Below are positions 8,683 through 18,165 of a DNA stretch of 36,051 bases, piece after piece (position 1 is the first letter of the stretch; every line of letters starts with the position of its first letter). Source of the stretch: Elusimicrobiaceae bacterium (GTDB lineage Bacteria; Elusimicrobiota; Elusimicrobia; Elusimicrobiales; Elusimicrobiaceae); assembly GCA_016283355.1 (NCBI GenBank), contig JAEEMS010000007.1, positions 1-36,051 of the forward strand, given 5' to 3'. Below the pieces are notes generated by a model, which saw nothing but the letters and a program-made list of their open reading frames with translations, did not search any database and was not told the DNA's origin. Both the position numbers and the translations under genes were made by a program.

Positions 8683-10050
8683 ATGAAATTTAAAACAGTA
8701 TTTGTTTGCCAGCAATGCGGGTTTGAATCGCTCAAATGGGCGGGCAAATGTCCCGACTGCGGTGCGTGGAATACGTTGCAGGAAGAAGTAAAAGCGCAAG
8801 AGAACAAAAAAGCCCCTTCGCGCACGCGTAGTTTCACGGATTTTTCATCCGAAGTTGTTAAACTTTCCGAAAGCAAAGCTTCTAAAGAAGATCGGATTCC
8901 CACGCATTTAGCGGAATTTGACCGTCTGTTGGGTGGGGGACTGGTAAAGGGGCAACTTACTTTGTTGGCGGGTGCACCCGGTATCGGTAAAAGCACGCTC
9001 ATGTTGCAAGTGGCGGCAGAACTGGCCAAAGACAAAAAAGTGCTTTATATTTCCGGCGAGGAAAGTGTGGGGCAAATTTCCGGACGTGCGCAGCGTTTGG
9101 GAATAAAAGGGGAAAATATCTTTTTGCATTGCGAAACGGATATTCAAAAAATCGTAGAGTCCGTGGAAAATGTAAACCCCGACGTGTTGATTCTGGATTC
9201 CATCCAAACGGTTTATCATCCGGAGTTTAATTCTTCGGCCGGTACGGTAGCGCAAGTGCGCGAGTGTACCAGTGAACTCGTGCGGTTGTGCAAACCCAAA
9301 GGGATGATTACTTTTGTGCTAGGGCACGTTACCAAAGACGGCGAATTGGCCGGCCCGAAAATTTTGGAACACATGGTGGACTGTGTTCTCTATTTTGATA
9401 CAGAGAAGGACAATGTGTTGCGTTTGTTGCGCCCACATAAAAACCGTTTTGGTTCTACCGGCGAAATAGGCCTTTTTAAAATGACAAGCCACGGGCTGGT
9501 GGGGTTGGAAAATGCCAGTGAATATTTTGCCCAAACTTCGCGCGAGCGTGCCATCAAAGGGCGTGCCTATTGTTTGGCGTTGGAAGGAAGCCGCCCGTTG
9601 CTGACGGAAATTCAAGCACTCGTTTCTCCCACGCGCTACCCGTTCCCGCGCCGCGTGGCGACGGGGGTAGATTTGAACCGGTGCCTGATGTTATTTGCGG
9701 CTTTAGAAAAACACATTGGGTTGGCACTGGATAACAAAGATATTTTCGTCAGTTTAGCGGGCGGGGTAAAACTCAAAGACCCGGCCTTGGATTTGGCCGT
9801 GTGTGCGGCCGTCATCAGTTCCTGCAAAGATATTGCCATCCCACACGATAGTGTTTTTATGGCCGAAGTAGGCATTCTGGGTCAAGTGGCCAAGGTGCCG
9901 CTTTTGGACCGTCGTTTGGATGAGGCACAGCGATTGGGTTTTACCCGTGCGTTTACCGCACCTGTCAGCAAGGAAGAAAAAACCAAAATCAAACAGATGA
10001 ATCTTGCGGAACTGCTTGATTTAAACGATTTATCTTTGCGGCTGAAATAG
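8683..10050 (+). CDS. radA: DNA repair protein RadA/Sms
   Basis: The 455-residue RecA-like ATPase processes recombination intermediates. Zinc finger cysteines are C9, C12, C23 and C26 (CQQCGFES, CPDCGAW). Walker A GAPGIGKST is at 97-105, and the RadA-specific KNRFG motif at 253-257. A Lon-protease-like C-terminal domain completes the family architecture. Start: ATG at 8683 with AAAGGAG at 8671-8677; an earlier in-frame TTG at 8665 overlaps that site and is rejected. It lies 57 bp after mlaD. In Firmicutes radA neighbours disA and yacL; here a pilin gene takes the place of disA. Confidence 0.96.
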   Translation: MKFKTVFVCQQCGFESLKWAGKCPDCGAWNTLQEEVKAQENKKAPSRTRSFTDFSSEVVKLSESKASKEDRIPTHLAEFDRLLGGGLVKGQLTLLAGAPGIGKSTLMLQVAAELAKDKKVLYISGEESVGQISGRAQRLGIKGENIFLHCETDIQKIVESVENVNPDVLILDSIQTVYHPEFNSSAGTVAQVRECTSELVRLCKPKGMITFVLGHVTKDGELAGPKILEHMVDCVLYFDTEKDNVLRLLRPHKNRFGSTGEIGLFKMTSHGLVGLENASEYFAQTSRERAIKGRAYCLALEGSRPLLTEIQALVSPTRYPFPRRVATGVDLNRCLMLFAALEKHIGLALDNKDIFVSLAGGVKLKDPALDLAVCAAVISSCKDIAIPHDSVFMAEVGILGQVAKVPLLDRRLDEAQRLGFTRAFTAPVSKEEKTKIKQMNLAELLDLNDLSLRLK

Positions 10051-10105
10051 GACTGCTTGTATTCAAAATTACAAATAGTACAACGGAAAGGATAGGGCTG
10101 AATAA

Positions 10106-10633
10106 ATGAGAAGAGGTTTTACATTATTAGAACTTTTAGTAGTTGTACTCATTATTGGTATTTTGGCGGCAGTTGCGTTGCCGCAGTACCAAAGAGCGGT
10201 GGCAAAGTCACGCTTTACAGAGGCCATTATAACGTTAAGCTCCATCCAAAAGGCGCTAATAGCACAGCAATATGAAGTGGGCGACGTTCCTTTGGGAGGA
10301 GTCGAGATGGATTCTCTCGCGATAGACATTCCGGGGGAAGTGAGTGAAACAGCGGGGGGAGTTTTGGAGTGTAAGAAAACCGAGAATTTTGAATATTGTG
10401 CCAGAGGGGCTAATGGCGTTGCCGGCATCAATGCACTTTACCTAAAAGACAATGTTTGTTTATGTTATCATGCTACTTCTATAGACGACCTTGCTAAATA
10501 TAATAAAATGGTGTTGGGAATAAACCAACATAATACCAAAATAGATTATGCCAAGTTGTTGCAAATTCCGGAAGCACCGGAAGATGTTTGGACCGGATGT
10601 TTCTGCCGACATGCCAGCTGGATTGGCGGATAA
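10106..10633 (+). CDS. type IV pilin-like protein
   Basis: The 175-residue product has a very short leader and class III signal, MRRG^FTLLELL, with Glu at +5, followed by a hydrophobic helix ([20 protein letters not shown]). The C-terminal globular part is cysteine-rich (for example VCLCYH and GCFCRH near the end), suggesting disulfide-stapled loops. The product is cleaved by prepilin peptidase and assembled into a pilus or secretion pseudopilus. A Shine-Dalgarno-like AGGG lies at 10094-10097; TTGTAT and TACAAC (10057, 10079) are a weak promoter. It interrupts the otherwise conserved radA-yacL neighbourhood and ends at its own terminator, so it is probably an independent unit. Confidence 0.88.
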   Translation: MRRGFTLLELLVVVLIIGILAAVALPQYQRAVAKSRFTEAIITLSSIQKALIAQQYEVGDVPLGGVEMDSLAIDIPGEVSETAGGVLECKKTENFEYCARGANGVAGINALYLKDNVCLCYHATSIDDLAKYNKMVLGINQHNTKIDYAKLLQIPEAPEDVWTGCFCRHASWIGG

Positions 10634-10657
10634 TAAAGCATTGCTTGAAAATTTCTA

Positions 10658-10688
10658 AATACCCCGTGTAAAAACGGGGTATTTTATT
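10658..10688 (+). terminator. Rho-independent terminator after pilin gene
   Basis: AATACCCCG and CGGGGTATT form a perfect 9-bp stem with an A-rich 8-base loop, followed by T-rich sequence. Confidence 0.9.
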
Positions 10689-10792
10689 TCTCCGCGCGCG
10701 TTCATATTTTCCTAGTCAAACCCGCTGCAAAGTAGTAAAATATAAAAGACCCGGTTTTGTCCGGGGTAATTCTATTTTTTTGTGGAGGTTGT

Positions 10793-11740
10793 ATGCCTAT
10801 TTGGATTTTTCGTTTTTTTACGTTAACGGCCTTCCCGCTTTTAGTTTTCCAATACATTAACCAAAATTGGCGTTATTTGTTGGGTGGACTTTTGTGCGGT
10901 GCGATTGTTTTAGCCGGTGAGGTGCTTTTCAAACGGATGCGACTGATTAAGATTATGATCGGTTGTACCGGGTTTATGATCGGCTACCTGATGTTCCTGT
11001 TGTTGGAAGCATGTTTGCAATCTTTCGGTACGTCCAATATGCTTACTTTTTGGAGTGAATATTCCTTCTACATTCAAATGGGGTTGGAAATTTTTGGTGT
11101 AGTAGTAGCAATGATCAAAGCACGGGATTTGGAAGGGTTGTCTTACACCGGGCACCACTTAAAAGTGACCGATATCTCCGCGCTTATCGACGGACGTATT
11201 GTAGATTTGTGTGATATTAACTTTCTTTCTGGCATCGTGGTATTGCCAGTATTTGTGATGGAAGAACTCCAAAAAATGGCTTCCGCCAAGGACCCGCTTG
11301 AACGGGCCAAAGGCCGCCGCGGTATGGATGTGGCTTCCCGCTTACAGGAAAACAAAGAAGTGGAAGTACGCATTACGTCCAAAAATCCAAAAGGCGATTC
11401 CATGGAAGAAAAAATCGTAAAGCTGGCCAAAAGTTTAGATGCGGAAATCGTTACGCTTGATTTTAATATTGATAAATTGGCCGGGTTGAAAAAAGTACCC
11501 GTAAAAAATATTGCGGACTTGGCAACCGCGTTAAAACCGGTAGTGCTGCCCGGGGAAACAATGTCCCTTTTTATCATGAAGGACGGCAAAGAAAAAGAAC
11601 AGGGTATCGGTTATTTGGATGACGGTACGATGGTAGTGGTGGAAGAAGGGCGCAAACATATCGGAAAACGGACCGAAGTGTCTGTTTATTCCATTTTGCA
11701 AACTTCGTCCGGCCGAATGATTTTTGCCAAAATTAAATAA
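10793..11740 (+). CDS. membrane-anchored PIN/TRAM domain protein (YacL family)
   Basis: The 315-residue product has about four N-terminal membrane helices (residues 1-110), then a PIN-type nuclease fold with conserved acidic residues (TDISALIDGRIVDL, ERAKGRRGMD, VTLDFNIDKLA), then a C-terminal TRAM RNA-binding domain (about 240-315). This is the YacL architecture of Bacillus subtilis. The cellular role is not well established; ribonuclease activity is predicted from the fold. Start: ATG at 10793 preceded by GGAGG at 10784-10788; an upstream in-frame start at 10757 lacks such a site. The ispD part of the next gene begins three bases after its stop, the same order as in Firmicutes. Confidence 0.9.
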   Translation: MPIWIFRFFTLTAFPLLVFQYINQNWRYLLGGLLCGAIVLAGEVLFKRMRLIKIMIGCTGFMIGYLMFLLLEACLQSFGTSNMLTFWSEYSFYIQMGLEIFGVVVAMIKARDLEGLSYTGHHLKVTDISALIDGRIVDLCDINFLSGIVVLPVFVMEELQKMASAKDPLERAKGRRGMDVASRLQENKEVEVRITSKNPKGDSMEEKIVKLAKSLDAEIVTLDFNIDKLAGLKKVPVKNIADLATALKPVVLPGETMSLFIMKDGKEKEQGIGYLDDGTMVVVEEGRKHIGKRTEVSVYSILQTSSGRMIFAKIK

Positions 11741-11743
11741 TAT

Positions 11744-12898
11744 ATGACGCAACAAACAGGTTTCGCTTCCGCGGTAATTGTAGCAGGGGGAAAAGGGAGC
11801 CGTATGGGCCGCCCCAAACAACTTTTGCCGTTGGCCGGGAAACCTGTTTTAGTACGTACGATAGAAGCTTTTAAAAAATGCCCCCGCGTGCGGGAAATTG
11901 TGGTGGTTACCCCGCCGGAGAACCAGGATGTTTTACGGGGGTATTTCTCGGATTTAATTTATGCTTTGCCCGGGGTGACACGTTTGGCTTCCGTGCAAAG
12001 TGGCTTGGCTTGCGTAAGCGCGCAAGCCGGGTTGGTGGCCATTCACGACGGGGCCCGTCCGCTGGTAAACCCTGTAGCTGTGGAGAATTGTTTAGCCGCG
12101 GCCGAAAAAAAAGGCGCAGCCGTGTTGGCGGTTCCCGTGAAAGATACCATCAAACAAGTGCAAGACAAAACGGTGGTAAAAACATTGGACAGAGCCCAGC
12201 TGTGGGCTGCGCAAACACCGCAGTGTTACCGAGTGAATATCTTGAAACAAGCGCTTGAAAAATTTGGCAGTGAGCAAGACGCCACGGACGAATCGCAGCT
12301 GGTAGAAAAAGCCGGAACGAAGGTGCAAATCGTGAAATCGGATTATAAAAACAATAAAATTACGACGCCGGAAGATTGGGTATGCGCGCAAGCTTTAGTG
12401 GATGAAGAGGTGGTGCAACGCACCGGTTTTGGATTTGATTTACACCGTTTAGAACCGGGACGCAAACTATTTATCGGCGGAGCGGAAATTGCACATTCTA
12501 AAGGTTTTTTGGGCCATAGCGACGGCGATTTAGTTTTGCACGCTTTGTGTGATGCCGTGTTGGGTGCCCTTTGCGCGGGGGAAATCGGTATTTTATTCCC
12601 GCCCACGGATCCGACCATCAAAGGGATTGATAGTAAAGAAATTGTCAAACGGGTGTTGCAAATCGTGCACGAACATCACGCGGAAATTGTTCACCTGGAT
12701 GCCACTATTATTACGGAAGAACCCAAAATTAAGCCGCACTATGAAACGGTGCGTAAATCGCTTTCCAACGTATTCGAACTGCCGCTTGAAGCGGTCAGTT
12801 TTAAATCCAAAAGTCACGAACATGTAGGCGAAATCGGCCGCGGTGAAGCGGCCATGTGCCATGCGGTGGCTACACTGAAAATAAGGAGACCAAAATGA
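11744..12898 (+). CDS. ispDF: bifunctional IspD/IspF (MEP pathway)
   Basis: The 384-residue fusion covers two steps of non-mevalonate isoprenoid synthesis. The N-terminal IspD (about 1-222) has the CTP-binding loop AGGKGSRMGRPKQ and converts MEP to CDP-ME. The C-terminal IspF (about 226-384) has the metal site GFDLHRLEPG and the motifs HSDGD and HVGEIGRGEAAM, and forms MEcPP. The intermediate kinase IspE is not in this window. Known IspDF fusions occur in alpha- and epsilonproteobacteria. Here the fusion sits where Bacillus has separate ispD and ispF. The stop overlaps the lipoprotein start by four bases (ATGA). Confidence 0.95.
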   Translation: MTQQTGFASAVIVAGGKGSRMGRPKQLLPLAGKPVLVRTIEAFKKCPRVREIVVVTPPENQDVLRGYFSDLIYALPGVTRLASVQSGLACVSAQAGLVAIHDGARPLVNPVAVENCLAAAEKKGAAVLAVPVKDTIKQVQDKTVVKTLDRAQLWAAQTPQCYRVNILKQALEKFGSEQDATDESQLVEKAGTKVQIVKSDYKNNKITTPEDWVCAQALVDEEVVQRTGFGFDLHRLEPGRKLFIGGAEIAHSKGFLGHSDGDLVLHALCDAVLGALCAGEIGILFPPTDPTIKGIDSKEIVKRVLQIVHEHHAEIVHLDATIITEEPKIKPHYETVRKSLSNVFELPLEAVSFKSKSHEHVGEIGRGEAAMCHAVATLKIRRPK

Positions 12899-13440
12899 AA
12901 GTAAGCAAAATTTTTCTAATCGGAATTGTTTGTTTGTTGGCGGCTTGTTCCGGCGGACGGAAACGTGTTACACAAAGCATTGATTATTCCAACCCGCAGG
13001 CCGGCAGATCGTATTATGATTTTTCTCCTTACGAATTAGAGGATCCTTCCGTGTTGGACGATCGTTATAATACGCAAGAACGGGTGCTGGGAGAAGATGA
13101 AGATTTTACATCGGAAAATATTTCCAGTTCGTACGGCACGTACGGGGATGTGGTCATTACCGTTGCCACCCGCAAATTTAAACTGGGGGCCAATGCTTCC
13201 CGGCGGGAAATGGCACTTTTCCAAAAAGCAATGGATCAAGCGTACAACGTAGCCCTGCATCAATACCGACCGACGGGGTTTACGTATTCGCTTAGCAGTG
13301 TGGGCGCGGTAAATCCGTTGTCGGACTTGGAAGTTACGTGCAAGATGAGCGAGCACTCTGCCAACGCCGTGGGGCAGGCATCCTGCAACACATTTTTTAA
13401 CAACGTAGCAACCGGCTACCGTCAATTGTCATCTAATTAG
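12895..13440 (+). CDS. hypothetical lipoprotein
   Basis: The 181-residue product has a lipoprotein signal: MKVSKIFLIGIVCLLAAC with lipobox LAAC and the lipidated Cys at residue 18, followed by SGG (no Asp at +2, so outer-membrane sorting is plausible). The mature part is acidic at first and later has a compact region (VVITVATRKFKL, REMALFQKAMDQAYNVALHQ). The start is chosen for the signal peptide and for AAGGAG at 12883-12888. Translationally coupled to ispDF and seven bases ahead of cysS. No family recognised. Confidence 0.85.
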   Translation: MKVSKIFLIGIVCLLAACSGGRKRVTQSIDYSNPQAGRSYYDFSPYELEDPSVLDDRYNTQERVLGEDEDFTSENISSSYGTYGDVVITVATRKFKLGANASRREMALFQKAMDQAYNVALHQYRPTGFTYSLSSVGAVNPLSDLEVTCKMSEHSANAVGQASCNTFFNNVATGYRQLSSN

Positions 13441-13447
13441 AGGTTTT

Positions 13448-14848
13448 ATGTTACTATACAATACGGCTACCCGCCACAAAGATGAGTTTACCCCGCAAAA
13501 TCCGGAACAGGTAACGATGTATTGCTGCGGGCCGACCGTGTACAATTATGCGCATATCGGCAATTTGCGTACCTACATTTTTGAAGATTTATTATCGCGT
13601 ACAATTCGTTTGAAATATTCACTCAAGCATGTAATGAACGTAACGGATGTGGGACATTTGGTATCTGATGCCGATGACGGCGAAGATAAAATGGAACTGG
13701 GTGCTGCGCGCGAAGGGAAGAGTGCCTGGGATATTGCCAAATTTTACGAGGATAAATTTTGGAAAGATTATGATGCCCTACACTGCACGCGCCCTACTAT
13801 CATTTCCCGTGCTACAGCGCACATCCCGGAGATGATTGCCTTGGTGAAAACATTGGAAGAAAAAGGATACACCTATCGCACCAGTGACGGCATTTACTAC
13901 GATACTTCCAAATTTGACCGGTATGATGCGCTTGTGGGCCATGCACGTATTCAAGGGTTGCAAGGCGGCGCGCGTGTAGAGATGAGCGACGAAAAAAGAA
14001 ACCCGACCGATTTCGCTCTTTGGAAATTTTCCCCGAAAGACAAAAAACGCCAAATGGAATGGGATTCCCCGTGGGGGGTAGGGTTCCCGGGGTGGCATAT
14101 TGAGTGTTCCGCTATGGCTATGAAATATTTGGGGGCAACACTGGATATCCATTGCGGTGGTATTGACCACGTAACCATTCATCACACCAATGAAATTGCC
14201 CAGAGCGAAAGTGCTACCGGTAAGAAATACGTCAACTACTGGGTGCATGGGGAATTTTTAATTTTGCGTTCCGGAAAGATGAGTAAATCCGGCGGAACAT
14301 TTGTAACGGTAGATACGTTGCGTGAGAAAGGGTACGAGCCGTTGGCGTACCGTTATTTATGTTTAACGGCCCATTACCGTACACAGTTGGAGTTTTCATA
14401 CGAGAGCTTAGACAGTGCAGCCAAAAGTTTGAAGAATTTACGCCAGTTGGCCTGGCAGGCAAAAATGCAAACACCCGGTATGGCGCTGGTTAGTGAGAAT
14501 GTGCAAACATGGAACGATAAGTTGACGGCTGCTATGGAAGATGACCTCAATGCACCGCGCGCGTTGGCTCTAACGTGGGAAGCCCTCCGCTCGGAAACAT
14601 TAACCCCGGCGGAAAAATTGTCGTTTGTCCATTTTGCCGATTCGATTTTAGCGCTCGATTTGCTCCAAGCACCTGTCGCGCAAGCACCGCTACAGTTGCC
14701 CGGGCAAGTACAGCAATTATTGGACCAACGAGCCCAAGCCCGGCAGAATAAAGATTGGAAAACATCGGACGTGTTGCGTGACCAAATTGCAGCATTGGGC
14801 TATGTAGTCAAAGACACCCCTCAAGGTCAACAAATAGAGAAAAAATAG
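13448..14848 (+). CDS. cysS: cysteinyl-tRNA synthetase
   Basis: The 466-residue class I aminoacyl-tRNA synthetase charges tRNA-Cys. The HIGH-type motif is HIGN at residues 36-39, just after the zinc/substrate Cys in YCCGPTVYNY. The KMSKS motif is at 277-281 (GKMSKSGGTF). Zinc ligands are visible in WHIECSAMAM and IDHVTIHHTNE. Length matches the family. AGAGG lies four bases before the ATG. It closes the radA-yacL-ispDF-cysS cluster. Confidence 0.97.
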   Translation: MLLYNTATRHKDEFTPQNPEQVTMYCCGPTVYNYAHIGNLRTYIFEDLLSRTIRLKYSLKHVMNVTDVGHLVSDADDGEDKMELGAAREGKSAWDIAKFYEDKFWKDYDALHCTRPTIISRATAHIPEMIALVKTLEEKGYTYRTSDGIYYDTSKFDRYDALVGHARIQGLQGGARVEMSDEKRNPTDFALWKFSPKDKKRQMEWDSPWGVGFPGWHIECSAMAMKYLGATLDIHCGGIDHVTIHHTNEIAQSESATGKKYVNYWVHGEFLILRSGKMSKSGGTFVTVDTLREKGYEPLAYRYLCLTAHYRTQLEFSYESLDSAAKSLKNLRQLAWQAKMQTPGMALVSENVQTWNDKLTAAMEDDLNAPRALALTWEALRSETLTPAEKLSFVHFADSILALDLLQAPVAQAPLQLPGQVQQLLDQRAQARQNKDWKTSDVLRDQIAALGYVVKDTPQGQQIEKK

Positions 14849-14849
14849 C

Positions 14850-16076
14850 ATGCTCAAAAATGTGCCGATTGAATTTTTGCAACGGATTCCCAAGGCCGAT
14901 TTACATGTGCATTTGGGTGGTTCGATGCGTTTGTCGACACTGATAGAGTTGGCCAAAAAACAAAAAATCAAATTGCCTTCTTATACCGAAAAGGGATTGC
15001 GCCAGCGTGTGTTTAAAGACCGCTATGCATCGTTGTCGGAATATTTAAATGGGTTTTCGTATACGGAATCGGTGTTGCACACGGCTGAGAATATCGAACG
15101 GGTGGCATATGAGTTGGGGCAGGATGCTATTGCGGAAGGCGTGCGGTACATGGAAGTGCGGTTTTCACCCCAAAAACGCATTAACCGCCATCTTACTGCG
15201 CAGGAAGCTATCCGCGCGGCCGTGCGTGGGTTAGAACGGGCCCGGCGGGAACATAATGATTCTACTGTAGTACAACATGGAAAGGATTTGCCGTTTTATT
15301 TCGGTATCATTGTTTGTGCCATGCGCAACTTTGATGAAAATAGTTCTCCGTATTATCGTGCGTTACTCCAAGTATTGGAACAATCTTCCAAAGCGGAAAT
15401 TATCGGTACGGCTTCTTTGGAGTTAGCCAAATTGAGTGTAAAGTTGGCACACGAAGAAAAATTGCCTATTGTTGGATTTGATATTGCCGGGGAAGAAGCC
15501 GGTTATCCGGCGGCGGACCACTTTGCTGCTTACCAGTATGTGCACAAACATTTTATTTACAAAACGGTGCACGCTGGCGAGGCCAACGGCCCGGAAAGTA
15601 TTTTTAGCGCGCTCACCGATTGCTACGCCAACCGCATCGGCCACGGTACAAATTTGTTTCGGGCCGATCTCATCAAAGATAAAACAGTGAAAGACAAAAA
15701 AAATTACATCCGTGCGTTGGCCAATTATTTGGCCAGCGGACGTATCGGTATAGAAGTGTGTTTGACGAGCAACTTGCAAACACGACCCGATATTAAAAGT
15801 ATTGCAAAACATCCGGTGCGAAAAATGATTCATTGCGGTCTTCCCGTTACGATCAATACGGATAACCGCCTTGTTTCCAACACGACTGTTACCAAAGAAC
15901 TCAAACTGTTAGCGGACCATATTCCGTTGCGCCCGCAGGAATTAAAGAATATCGTTATTGCCGGTTTTAAAAGTGGGTTTTTCCCGGGCAGTTACATGGA
16001 AAAGCGGCGTTTTGTGCGCAAGGTAATTGACCGCTACAACGAATTGGCCCGCGCTTACAACATACCGTTGTATTGA
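14850..16076 (+). CDS. adenosine deaminase family protein
   Basis: The 408-residue product has the amidohydrolase metal motif ADLHVHLGGS (H19, H21), the catalytic HAGEANGPES, RIGHGT, and the terminal metal Asp in TINTDNRLVS. The TDN form, instead of TDD, is common in bacterial members. It deaminates adenosine or a related purine nucleoside to inosine in salvage; another aminopurine substrate cannot be excluded. The ATG lies one base after the cysS stop, so it is the last gene of the long forward operon. It faces the CLC gene tail to tail with only 18 bp between stops, and no clear terminator hairpin is seen there. Confidence 0.88.
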   Translation: MLKNVPIEFLQRIPKADLHVHLGGSMRLSTLIELAKKQKIKLPSYTEKGLRQRVFKDRYASLSEYLNGFSYTESVLHTAENIERVAYELGQDAIAEGVRYMEVRFSPQKRINRHLTAQEAIRAAVRGLERARREHNDSTVVQHGKDLPFYFGIIVCAMRNFDENSSPYYRALLQVLEQSSKAEIIGTASLELAKLSVKLAHEEKLPIVGFDIAGEEAGYPAADHFAAYQYVHKHFIYKTVHAGEANGPESIFSALTDCYANRIGHGTNLFRADLIKDKTVKDKKNYIRALANYLASGRIGIEVCLTSNLQTRPDIKSIAKHPVRKMIHCGLPVTINTDNRLVSNTTVTKELKLLADHIPLRPQELKNIVIAGFKSGFFPGSYMEKRRFVRKVIDRYNELARAYNIPLY

Positions 16077-16094
16077 GGTTTTTTCAAAAATCGT

Positions 16095-17471
16095 TTATTT
16101 CTTTATTTTTTTGTGTTTGCGTTTATCCGGCCAATAATGTTTGGCTGAATTTTTCATTTGGTTGAGCAACGCTTTACGGTGAGGCATATATTGCTGGAAA
16201 TCCGTTGATCGCCGGCGTAAGTGAGAGGGGGTGGCGGAGGGGTCAATATCTTTACCGCTGTCCATGGAAATACGTTGGTGCGGATAAATACTTTGGCGTC
16301 CCGTTACCAAAAAACTAATCACGCATGCTACCGTAGCATAGGGAGCAATCTTTGCACCGAAAAGTTCAATGGCCATTACACTGGCAGCCAGTGGGGTGTT
16401 AGCGGCGCCGGCCAATACCGCTACCAGTCCGATAGCGGCCAAGGTGGCAGAATCCACACGTAAAATATCCGAAATCATCGCCCCGGCTTGTGCCCCGACA
16501 AAGAAAATAGGCGTAACCACTCCGCCGAGTCCTCCGGCCGCGAACGTGATAGAAGTTGTTATGATTTTATAGAAAAATCCAAACGGCGATTCCAAAGCCC
16601 CGCCGCTAAGCGGTCCGTCAATACCGGCCATGCCCAGCCCTAAGTATAACGGCGAGATCACATACCCGATGGCTACCAGCACCGCCCCGCCTATCATACA
16701 AGCCCAGAACAAGCGGGTCCGTGCAGCCAAATAGCGGAATACCACCCGCATAAATTTATTGATTTCAATAAATAAAATGGAAATCAACCCGAAGCACACG
16801 CCGGCCGCTACTACTTTCAAAAAGACCAATTCGGACAAAACCGGGTGAAACGGAAGCGAATGATAAATATAGTTGACTCCCAACCGTGAGGTTACCTGAT
16901 AGGCGGTGATTCCGGCTACCAACGCGGGGAAAAGTACCTCATAAAAAATATGCCCTACCCACAATACTTCCAACCCGAAAAGTGCCCCCGATATCGGCAC
17001 GCCGAATACTCCGGCAAACCCTGCGCTTACACCGCAAATCATCATTTTGCGGCAATCTTGCTGATTTAAATGCAAGAGTTTGGATAAAAAAGAACCCATT
17101 CCGGCCCCCACGTCGGCACAAGGGGCTTCTTTTCCGGCCGAACCGCCCGTTACCATAGTGGCAATGGATAGAAAAAACGCTTTTAAAATAGAGATAAACG
17201 AGACCGTTTGATAACTGTTGATATTTTGAATGACATCATCGGTGGAGTAATCTTTATCGCGCGGAGCGACCTTGCGCGAGAGGACCACAATAGCATAGAG
17301 TGCGAACGGCAAGGGCAAGTAAAACAGTTCCACATGATTGCGCAGTCGCAACGCGCGGTCCAATAATTTTAGAAACGCTGCATCCAACGTTCCCACTACA
17401 ATCCCCACCAAAGTGGCTAGGATAAACCATTTTATAATATGCAGTACGCTATGGGCAGATTCGTCAAACAT
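16095..17471 (-). CDS. CLC-family chloride channel/transporter
   Basis: The 458-residue polytopic membrane protein has the CLC signature GGSAGKEAPCADVGAG, which carries the gating-type Glu in GKEAP (canonical GREGP), and GGLGGVVTPIFFVGAQAG matching the GGIFAP region. No CBS domains follow. The selectivity motif GSGIP near the start of the family core is not recognisable; the aligned region reads about KDYSTDDVIQNIN. The reading frame stays open far upstream antisense to marC, but similarity begins at MFDESAHSVLH, so I place the start at 17471. Likely an H+/anion antiporter or anion channel. Confidence 0.85.
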   Translation of the reverse strand: MFDESAHSVLHIIKWFILATLVGIVVGTLDAAFLKLLDRALRLRNHVELFYLPLPFALYAIVVLSRKVAPRDKDYSTDDVIQNINSYQTVSFISILKAFFLSIATMVTGGSAGKEAPCADVGAGMGSFLSKLLHLNQQDCRKMMICGVSAGFAGVFGVPISGALFGLEVLWVGHIFYEVLFPALVAGITAYQVTSRLGVNYIYHSLPFHPVLSELVFLKVVAAGVCFGLISILFIEINKFMRVVFRYLAARTRLFWACMIGGAVLVAIGYVISPLYLGLGMAGIDGPLSGGALESPFGFFYKIITTSITFAAGGLGGVVTPIFFVGAQAGAMISDILRVDSATLAAIGLVAVLAGAANTPLAASVMAIELFGAKIAPYATVACVISFLVTGRQSIYPHQRISMDSGKDIDPSATPSHLRRRSTDFQQYMPHRKALLNQMKNSAKHYWPDKRKHKKIKK

Positions 17472-17542
17472 ATGTATTATCTTACAAAATTGGAGTCCGT
17501 TCGCCAATGTTTCTCCCCTGGAAACATCCTTTTTTGCTATAC

Positions 17543-17548
17543 TATAAT
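17543..17548 (+). promoter_or_regulatory. -10 element for marC
   Basis: TATAAT at 17543-17548, in the 94-bp divergent region between the CLC gene and marC. A -35 is not clear. GAGAGGG (17552-17558) serves as ribosome binding site for the ATG at 17566, so the leader is only about 11 nt. Confidence 0.5.
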
Positions 17549-17565
17549 TAAGAGAGGGTTTGTTT

Positions 17566-18165
17566 ATGAATGCTTTTATTTCTTCAGTTATTACGTTAGC
17601 ATTAGTATTGGACGCGTTTGGAAATATCCCGTTGTTCGTAACGGCATTAAAGAAAGTATCGCCGGAGCGTCGGCATATTGTATTGCTACGCGAGTTGGGG
17701 ATTGCCTTGGCCATTATGATTGCATTTGTATTTATGGGCCAATGGTTTTTAAGCTGGTTTGGAATTGAAGAATATTCTTTAAGTATTGCCGGCGGCATTT
17801 TGCTTTTCCTGATTTCGCTCGATTTGGTGTTTGGGCACCCGGAAGATGCAGCCGCCAAAAACCAGGACCCCAAAAAAGAAGACGAACCGTTCGTCGTGCC
17901 GTTGGCCATCCCGCTTGTGGCCGGGCCGGGGGCGCTGTCTATGATTATGATTATTTCGGCACAGACCCCTAGCCGTTGGACAACGTTGGGGGTGGTGTTA
18001 GCAGCATCGTTGATTAACTCGGCTATTTTAATGGCATCCTCTTTCATTAGCAATGTATTGGGCAAGCGCGGGTTATTAGCCCTCGAACGCTTGACCGGAA
18101 TGATTTTGATTTTAACGTCCGTTAATATGGTGATGGGTGGAATTTCGGAGTTTATTAAACTATGA
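17566..18165 (+). CDS. MarC family integral membrane protein
   Basis: The 199-residue membrane protein has six predicted helices and the family hallmarks DAFGNIPLFV near the N-terminus and VVPLAIPLVAGPGALSMIM in the middle, plus TGMILILTSVNMVMGGI at the end. MarC/YchE/YhgN proteins have no firmly established transport substrate; the name comes from the mar locus of E. coli but resistance has not been confirmed. Start: ATG at 17566 with GAGAGGG seven bases upstream. The stop overlaps the next gene by four bases (ATGA), so the two are co-translated. Confidence 0.9.
   Translation: MNAFISSVITLALVLDAFGNIPLFVTALKKVSPERRHIVLLRELGIALAIMIAFVFMGQWFLSWFGIEEYSLSIAGGILLFLISLDLVFGHPEDAAAKNQDPKKEDEPFVVPLAIPLVAGPGALSMIMIISAQTPSRWTTLGVVLAASLINSAILMASSFISNVLGKRGLLALERLTGMILILTSVNMVMGGISEFIKL

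Noticed and set aside
14850-16076. Missing catalytic Asp in the deaminase (TDN instead of TDD)
   Set aside because: The TDNRL form is usual in many bacterial adenosine deaminases, so it is not a lesion.
16077-16094. Terminator between the adenosine deaminase gene and the convergent CLC gene
   Set aside because: The 18 bp gap has T- and A-rich tracts but no hairpin stem that I can draw.
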